Assembly: GCF_964355755.1 (NCBI RefSeq)
Contig: NC_092672.1
Location: 2,046,001-2,110,000 of the forward strand
Reading direction: 5' to 3'
Length of the DNA: 64,000 nt
Origin: Antedon mediterranea
Lineage: Eukaryota > Echinodermata > Crinoidea > Comatulida > Antedonidae
Shown here one piece after another: positions 57,701 through 64,000 of the stretch. The position numbers and the translations under genes are program-made. Position 1 is the first letter of the stretch, and each line of letters begins with the position of its first letter. The notes beneath the pieces were generated by a model that was not told where the DNA came from, made no database searches, and saw nothing but the letters and a program-made list of their open reading frames with translations.

Positions 57701-60700
57701 TGTAAAAATATCACACAAGCTGCTTTGGAGTTAAAAAGTGATTATTACAACAAAAACATTTGTCATATTGTAATGAAATGTAGTAGTAGAAACAGTTTTA
57801 ATAGTACACAGAGCAGAAACATAAGAAACAAACACATAATTAAAAGAAAGTCTACAATAATTTCTGAAATCAATGAATTAATGAATTTTTCAACACCACC
57901 TGTAGCTGGGAGGCAAGGTACACCTCCCTGAGTAAACTGAACGACTACAGCTGTTTTGTTTCACCATTTGCAAGCCTCTAAATAATGCATTGTTTGTCTA
58001 ATAAATTAACACAATGTTATAACATTACATTGACACCTGTTTAATTTCATGGTGATGCATAGACAGAGAATTCCAAAGCTTGGTAACATTTGCCACTAAT
58101 GTTATAACACACGAGAAAGCAGGCAGATCTTCAAAAGAACCAATCAGCTTGGGCTTAAACATTATGGAATCAAAGGTTCAACTACATACAAAGGTATTCA
58201 GAATAAAGAGGTGGGGAAAATGGGGATGAAGGGGTGGGGAAAATGGGGATAAAAGGGTGGGGAAAATGGCAATGAAAGGGCGGGGAAAATGGGGACGAAG
58301 GGGTGGGAAAATGGGAATGAAGGGGGGGGGGGCAAAATGGGAATGAAGGGGTGGGAAAAATGGGGTTGAAGGGTTGGGGAAAATGGGGATGAAAGGTTGT
58401 GAAAATGTGAAAAAAAACCTTCTCAAAGCACTTCTCACTGCGGAAAATGCCATTTCTTTTTTCTTCTTGAAATCCATTCCCTACCAAACCAAACATGATT
58501 CAAAACCGAATTACCCAAAATGCAATTGGTCCTGGCGGTTAATTCAAATGTTTGAAAAAAAAAGTTTGGAACTGAAGCTTGCGATTATTACAGACCAGTG
58601 CATATCAGCTAATTAATGTAAATAGCACACATATCAAGCAAACAATATCAAAGGGTTCATTTTACAATCACAAATATTAATGATTTTACTTCAGTCGACA
58701 GTACACAGAAATATAGTGCACGGACTGTGAAACATCCCACACCTCACTACAGTACTTTGATATTTGTTTCAACAAATATATACCCCAGGCATTAACTGAA
58801 CTACTTAACATGGGTGTGTGCACTGACAGGAATTGTGGAAAGAGTGGAATGGGTGAATCCGACAGAGGGACAAGAATTAACATAACAACAAATTAATTAA
58901 TACACTTATGTATACAGTAATATTTTGGTATCCTCAAACCAACTAAAGAACACTAGAGGTTATCTAGATGTGTTATAGAGGGCGAAATAACAGCAGTCAT
59001 TGTGTGATTTGTGCTTGATTTTCAAACTTTTTTTTAAGACAAAATAACTGTCCTTGTATTTATAAGCATTATATATTAAATTTTACATTTAGAAATGATC
59101 ATGGTGGAAGGGAGTTTAGGAAGACAGCGTGAAATTTTGTGGAATAAATTGCCAATCGACATAAAGACATCTGAAAACATCAACACTTTCAAAACACGAC
59201 TAAAAACCCATTTTTACACAGAGGCATTTCCTGCCTAACTTTGTCAAGCGCCTTTGAACATTATCATGGATACTGGCGCTATATAAATCTGATTGATTGA
59301 TTGATTGATTGAAAGGAAGAATGAGTAAGTACCAGGAGCAGGTTAATTGAGGGAGGATGGTTAAAGCAGAAAACCACAACTTACCTAAAACTGCAACTTT
59401 AACATATCTTCTTCGGGTTGCCATAGCAGCAACTGAGGTCCACGTATTTGTTAACGGATCATACCTTTCAGCACTGTTTAAACACGAAGCACCATCGTAA
59501 CCACCAATCGCGTACAGAAGACCGTTAAGGACAGCGACACCAAGACAGCTCCTACGGGTTCCCATTGATGAACATTCTGTCCACGTGTTAAGTTTTGGGT
59601 TATAACACTCCACAACAGACAGATCCCCAGAACCATCATACCTACAGTAGTAGTAATTAGCAGTTGTTGAAGAAATAACCTAGTTAGCCAAAATACACCG
59701 TACGATGATTTAGAAAACGCATTTCATACAAAATTATTGCATTCATTTAAATAAATTAAGTTTCTATTTGTTAGTGTCATCTGATAATGAACAGAACATT
59801 AGTTAAATATGTTTATCTTAAATATTGATAAAAGGAAAAAAAAATGGTTTGGTTAGCAGTCAACTCTCCCAAATCCAGACTTTTCTTGAGGTCAATAAGG
59901 TCCCAATTCAATTTTTCACATTTTCACATTCCGACCAGATTTTCTAGAACACCATACATACTACGCCATCTGTCCATGTGGTATTGAGAGAGGTGGCTGT
60001 ACAGTAGTAGCACAGTACAATAGCCATGGTCTATATTTATGATTCAATTAGAGACAGAAATACAATGCATTTGACCACTGTTAAATGTTTATTGATGAAC
60101 ACACGACTTTAAGGTTTATCCCACACTTACCCACCAACAGCATAAATACAACGATTAACAGCGGCCACTCCCAGTCTGGCTCTACGTACGTTCATCGGTG
60201 CGATACTGAACCATGAGTCATTACGGGGATCAAAACATTCACACTCGTTGTGAATAGCAAAGAGACTACCGCCCCCTATCATAAAGAAATAGTAAATAGT
60301 TAGTTTGCTTTGTCTCAAAATTCAGAATCCAAAAGATAAAAAATCAGACATTTTGTAAAATCTTTGGGAGTCTCATTTCAGGTCAATTAAGGTAAGAGTT
60401 CTAGTTATAAGTTTTACTTACATTTTCAATATTCATTTCATTTTTTCATTTCATTTCATTTATTTCGTCTCACATAAATATAACAAAAAAATAACAAACA
60501 ATAGAGAGAGACCGGATTCCCAAAAGCGAAATAAATCAAACTATCAAGTGGGTCTCCAGCAAAACAAAATCATCCAACAATAAAATACAAAATTACAACA
60601 CTAAAAACAATGTGAAGATTAAAAAGTACAAAATATCTATACAAAAGTTACCCAAGACATTATTTTTATTATTATTATTATTATTACTGTTATAATTATC

Positions 60701-63079
60701 ACAGATTCTATGGTCTATATTTCAACGTATTGTACATCTTAATAACAGCACATATTATGGACACAAAAGAAATGAAATGCTATTTATCAGGAAAAAATAT
60801 TTTTCGAGACAATGGTACTATGATTTATAATAGTTCATTATTATTTATCTAATAAGGCACTAATTGTATAATATTTACTCATCCCACCACACTGTCCAAA
60901 ATACTGACACATACCAACAGAAAACAGGACCGTAATCATCTTAGTGTTTTGCCGTTGTCGTGTGCGAACGGATTGTAACGAGGTACGTTGTTCGGGCAGT
61001 AAATGATACTTCATCGCCTCTATTAACAAGTCTTTACACTCTAAGCTTGACTGTACAGCGTCTTCTTTCTCTACGTTCATGACCAGGAACTCTCGCGATA
61101 GCAGAGGCAGCCGGACCTGTCGCAAGAGCTTTAAAAACATTAATATCATACATTTAGGTTGATTTAATCTGTTAAGCTCTGTCTACACTATTAAAAAAGT
61201 GTGATGTGCCCAAATATGGTAGTAATATGACATCATCATGTCCATATGGGCATATCACATTTTTTGTCACATAAAGTTTTATAGTGTAGACAGAGCTTTA
61301 ACAAGACAAATATAAAGATTCTCAAATAAATAAGCAGAGTATGACTTTTCATGTATAACTCTATAAATCTTCTTTCAACTAACAAAGTTGAAGAGAGGAT
61401 GCTAGTTGACCTAACCCATTTCGCAAGACAGCTTGTTTAGCAGACACATGTAAAACTGGGCTTTCAATTCGTGGAACCTCAAGTGTGTTATTTTGTCTGA
61501 CAACATACCTTTGCTATATACTGTTTTCTTTCTGTTTGGTTATAGTTAATCCACAGCATTGCAGCATTAAAAATGTCTTCTTCGTTTGAAATATTTACTT
61601 CCTCGTTCCCCATAAGTTCTTCAACCTAAAACAGAAATTTTTATTTTTAAAAATTTATTAAACTTTGTTTAATTAAGGTGAGAACATGACCTGACATACG
61701 AAAGCGGAAAGAGTTGTTTCTATTGGTTACTGGATGTCACATGATAAACAGAATGCATTGGCTTTGAGTAATTACCTCTGATAATGGCAAGTGAGTGTAT
61801 TCCTCAGAATTTACGACTTCATTGAATTTACGTAGAACAAAGTCGTGTGCATAGCGGTAGAGGTCGTGGCAAGCATGAGTATCGGCAAAGCGTCGTATAC
61901 CGAGACAATTAGAAGGTTCTAGCTGCGACAGCAGGTACTTGGAACAGGCATCGTGGACGCTGTGTAGTTGGAGGAGGTTAGCGGCTGGAAGAAGAGACTA
62001 GGATACAAAGAGAACAAAGGTGATCACTACATTTTAACTAGAAGAGTCATTACAAACAATGTGAAAAGGTGACATAATTCAATGTTGAAAAATCATACAT
62101 TATTAATAATATGAGTAAAAAAAAATATATGGTAAAAATAAATTGGGTAAGACTATTTTTTCAAGACAGGCTGCAAAACGAAATTGAGAATATAAATACA
62201 GTAGTGACTGAATCGTAGGACTACTTACCTGAACGTTCTTTTCACTGATAACAATCTCAGCAGTATATGCAAATTGAATCAATTTAGCAACAGCTTCTGA
62301 ATCTATGTCATGAAGTGTAACCTCTGACTTATGACATTCACTCATATTATCTGACAAGAGAATGGAAAGAATTGTAGACAATCAAATTCACTATGCTTTA
62401 AATTGATATTTAACAAATATTTTTAAAGCTCTGTATACACTATCAAACTAGTTTGACACAAGAAGTGTGATGTCCCCAAATATGGTAGTAATATGCCCAA
62501 ATATGGTAGTGATATGCCCAAATATGGTAGTAATATGCCCAAATATGGTAGTAATATGCCCAAATATGGTAGTGATATGACATCATCATGTCCATATATG
62601 GGCTCATCACATTTTTTTGTGACATCAAGTTTTATATTGTAGATAGAGTTTTAGAACTGTAATAACATACTAATATAATTTCATTTCAAAGTTAAATAAC
62701 AAAGTAGAAACACCTGGGATGCAAACTGTATTCAGGGGACACTTTCCTGTGAAATATGTTTTAACACTCAGAAAAAATCCCTAGGGCACTTTGTTTTGTT
62801 TGCAAGGTGTCCGCTAATAAGCTCTCTACAGTAATACTTTTTACAGAAATATGAGGTACACTCATGGAAAAAATTACACTTACTGGTAAACATTGCATGG
62901 AAGTATGGACTGCAAGAGGCTAGTACCAATTTGTGACCTCTGATCTCTTGACCTCCGACATTCAATGTGATGTCACATAGCAGATTGCTGTGTCGCATCT
63001 TATTCATGGCAATGAATGCATCGTTTGTGTGTTTTGCTGAATGGTGCAAGACACAGCCGTCTGCTACTTTTTTGGCCAT
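53349..63079 (-). CDS. KLHL17: KLHL17/actinfilin orthologue, BTB-BACK-Kelch CUL3 adaptor
   Basis: Nine exons (5' to 3'): 63079-62884, 62350-62229, 61997-61776, 61625-61509, 61128-60915, 60275-60131, 59641-59385, 55003-54748, 53550-53349; 1731 bp, 576 aa. BTB at about residues 20-125 (MRHSNLLCDITLNVGG, HKLVLASCSPYFHAMFT, TLHDIDSEAVAKLIQFAYTA); BACK at 130-235 (SQLEPSNCLGIRRFAD, VRLPLLSREF); six Kelch blades from 287 (VGGGSLFAIH, AVGGYDGSGDLS, AIGGYDGASCLNSAERYDPL, AVGGYDGSTHLS, VVGGNDGASCLNSAERF, VIGGNDGSSSLNGVERYNPV). The GGGSLFAIH blade, the RRRYVKVAVL segment and the shared order with human KLHL17 make the subfamily call firm. It is shorter than the human protein, which has a long Pro-rich N-terminus. 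Role by family: substrate receptor of CUL3 E3 ligase, in vertebrate neurons linked to actin and kainate-receptor turnover. The last exon also exists as a copy at 47440-47641. Confidence 0.95.
54553..54740. mobile_element. Pogo/Tigger-like MITE touching an exon
   Basis: CAGCCAATTCTCC at the left and GAGAGTTGACTG at the right, each followed by TA, the expected pogo target duplication. Interior AAACCAGACATATTTGGCC and CCCAAAGGTGTCCAGTATTG. It ends 7 bp from exon 8's boundary, so it occupies the start of intron 8 just after the splice donor GTTAGTA. Confidence 0.75.
55025..56889. repeat. 46-bp minisatellite, about 40 units, in KLHL17 intron 7
   Basis: Unit begins CCTAGTTATCCATTAAGTAC and ends CTACACTGCACTGGCAAA. 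Variants (GTTAGCC/GTTATCC, GGCAAA/GGCTAA, CATCATAG) alternate in groups, indicating duplication of blocks of several units. The array starts about 20 bp from the exon 8 acceptor. Confidence 0.97.
58208..58398. repeat. Purine-rich minisatellite
   Basis: About eight units of GGGTGGGGAAAATGGGGATGA with a run of nine or more G at about 58323. All-purine on the plus strand, so triplex or G-quadruplex structure is possible. Confidence 0.85.
59090..59312 (+). mobile_element. CR1/L2-like LINE 3' end
   Basis: Encodes WNKLPIDIKTSENINTFKTR then LKTHFYTEAFPA and a stop, the usual last residues of CR1/L2 ORF2, followed by GGCGCTATATAAATCTGATT and (GATT)n. 5'-truncated, antisense to KLHL17. Confidence 0.75.
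59859..60004. mobile_element. Pogo/Tigger-like MITE copy
   Basis: CAGTCAACTCTCCCAAATCC at the left, GGTATTGAGAGAGGTGGCTG at the right, flanked by A/TA-rich sequence; in intron 6 of KLHL17. Confidence 0.65.
60436..60650 (-). mobile_element. LINE-like 3' end with (AAATG)n tail
   Basis: On the minus strand the segment ends CGAAATAAATGAAATGAAAT; the preceding 200 bp has no frame. Assignment rests on the tail only. Confidence 0.4.
61173..61300. mobile_element. MITE family D copy
   Basis: AAGCTCTGTCTACACTATTA at the left and TTATAGTGTAGACAGAGCTT at the right; intron 4 of KLHL17. Confidence 0.85.
62425..62652. mobile_element. MITE family D copy with an internal 20-bp array
   Basis: Both ends present. 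The interior word ATGCCCAAATATGGTAGTAA occurs five times in tandem (62480-62578) where most copies have one or two. It produces the open frame repeating YYHIWA on the minus strand. Intron 1 of KLHL17. Confidence 0.85.
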
Positions 63080-64000
63080 GGTTTAACTCACAACAGTGAT
63101 TGCTCACAACAGTGACATAATAAGGTCTGACTGCTTTTTGAAATCTTGAATAAATCTATTTAAAAAATGATTTTACTTTAGAGGAGTATTGAATTGGGAT
63201 TGTGTATACAGATTATCTCTACCAGTGTAAACAGAGCCTAAGAAGCTGTCTCAAATGTGTAACTTTATATATCAGTGTAAACAGAGCCTAAGAAGCTGTC
63301 TCAAATGTGTAACTTTATAATATATCAGTGTAGACATAGCCTAAGATGTTGTCTCAAATTTCCTCACAGTAATTTTAATTGGATCATGGGTTTGGTTCAA
63401 TTACTACAAATTCATTTATAAATTAGCTTTCAGGTCACTGCTCGTCATGCACTGCTGTATGCAATAAAATATAAAGAAGCGTTAGTTAAAACTTATATGC
63501 TGATAAAAAGAGTTTTAATGAAGGCACGGACGCAGCCATTTTGGTTTTGGTCTTGGCTATTTTTTGTTTCTAGGCTGAGTGAGGCTAGAAGCTTTTCTCT
63601 ATTTTATTGTAACCATATTTAGAGGGTGATCCATCCAGCAGTTGCTGAACATTTACACAAAAAACAACAAAAACAGAAAAGTAAAAAAAAAAAAAAATTT
63701 TTTTAAATAAATAAAAATAAATTACATGAGAAAAAAAAATCTGAAAAAGAAAATTTGGAATATATCTATCTATTCTAGGCCTATACTTTTATTATATCTA
63801 TAGGCTAGCTAGGCCCTAACTAGACGACTACAGAGTAGGACTAGTAGCCTACTTACTAGCTCTAGCTAGGCCTACCGAATCTACCTAGCCTGACTGAGTG
63901 AGTAATGCCTAGTTAAGTTAAAAGGGTAGCCGGGTAGCCTAGAGGCTAGGCCTACTTAACTAGGCCTAGGCCTAGCTACTAGCTAGAGCCTAGGCCCTAC
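63080..64000. promoter_or_regulatory. KLHL17 upstream region
   Basis: Likely holds the KLHL17 promoter and 5' UTR (upstream on the minus strand). A 68-bp unit (GTGTAAACAGAGCCTAAGAA ... TCAAATGTGTAACTTTATA) is repeated about 2.5 times at 63220-63360 and resembles a family D end. 63500-63600 is GC-richer with GGCTGAGTGAGGCTAGAAGC. The last 230 bp is saturated with CTAG and TAGGCCTA words. No TATA box at a convincing place. Confidence 0.45.

Larger units (their letters stand above)
56890..59384. other. Rest of KLHL17 intron 7: degraded repeats
   Basis: Contains a SINE end (57225-57330, TGCCTTTGGATTTATATTAT), a micro-hairpin GGGAGG...CCTCCC at 57907-57929, a purine-rich 22-24-bp array (58208-58398, GGGGTGGGGAAAATGGGGAT) and a LINE tail (59090-59312). 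No exon seen; the Pro-rich minus-strand frames over the purine array are artefacts. Confidence 0.6.

Noticed and set aside
58178-58496. Pro/His-rich minus-strand ORFs of about 100 aa
   Set aside because: Translation of a purine-rich minisatellite in KLHL17 intron 7.

Overview
This is a eukaryotic, AT-rich, intron-rich and repeat-dense window. Its genes have short exons with GT/AG boundaries, a conserved animal-only gene (KLHL17 type), tRNA-derived SINEs, CR1/L2-like LINE fragments and many short inverted-repeat elements. The octamer TAGGCCTA is strikingly over-represented (about three dozen copies by hand count). I associate that with echinoderm and other marine deuterostome genomes, so a marine invertebrate, probably an echinoderm, is my best guess; I cannot prove it from sequence alone.

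Layout. (1) 518-739 (+): last exon of an unrecognised gene entering from the left. (2) 1882-10505 (-) and 13331-21744 (+): two complete, head-to-head M14A zinc carboxypeptidase genes (10 exons/426 aa and 9 exons/431 aa) with signal peptide, pro-domain and all catalytic residues. They differ at the specificity-pocket position (Glu versus Val at bovine-CPA position 255). (3) 21.7-27.2 kb: no gene; nested tRNA-derived SINEs and short inverted repeats. (4) 27178-40400 (+): a five-exon TylF/MycF-type (macrocin O-methyltransferase family) gene of 226 aa whose large introns hold several LINE pieces. (5) 40.4-54.8 kb: a mosaic of duplicated blocks. The order of shared blocks indicates that the interval between the 3' end of the methyltransferase gene and exon 8 of the next gene was tandemly duplicated, producing a second copy of that gene's terminal exon. 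(6) 53349-63079 (-): a complete nine-exon KLHL17 (actinfilin) orthologue, BTB-BACK-six Kelch blades, convergent with the methyltransferase gene, with an alternative copy of its last exon at 47440-47641 and a 1.9-kb 46-bp minisatellite in intron 7.

How the genes relate. The two carboxypeptidases are paralogues made as secreted zymogens and would digest peptides from the C-terminus with different side-chain preferences. KLHL17 is a CUL3 ubiquitin-ligase substrate adaptor. The methyltransferase family otherwise acts on sugars in natural products. I see no evidence of one pathway linking the three. The window's most unusual content is its small-repeat biology: exact TA to TAGGCCTA micro-insertions between otherwise matching repeat copies, a dispersed family of GGAG/CTCC micro-hairpins, a 1.04-kb fold-back element, at least seven MITE-like families, several of which have seeded minisatellites, and a duplication that gives KLHL17 two intact last exons. 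All exon structures were read by eye from splice signals, reading-frame continuity and family knowledge; no alignment or search was run.
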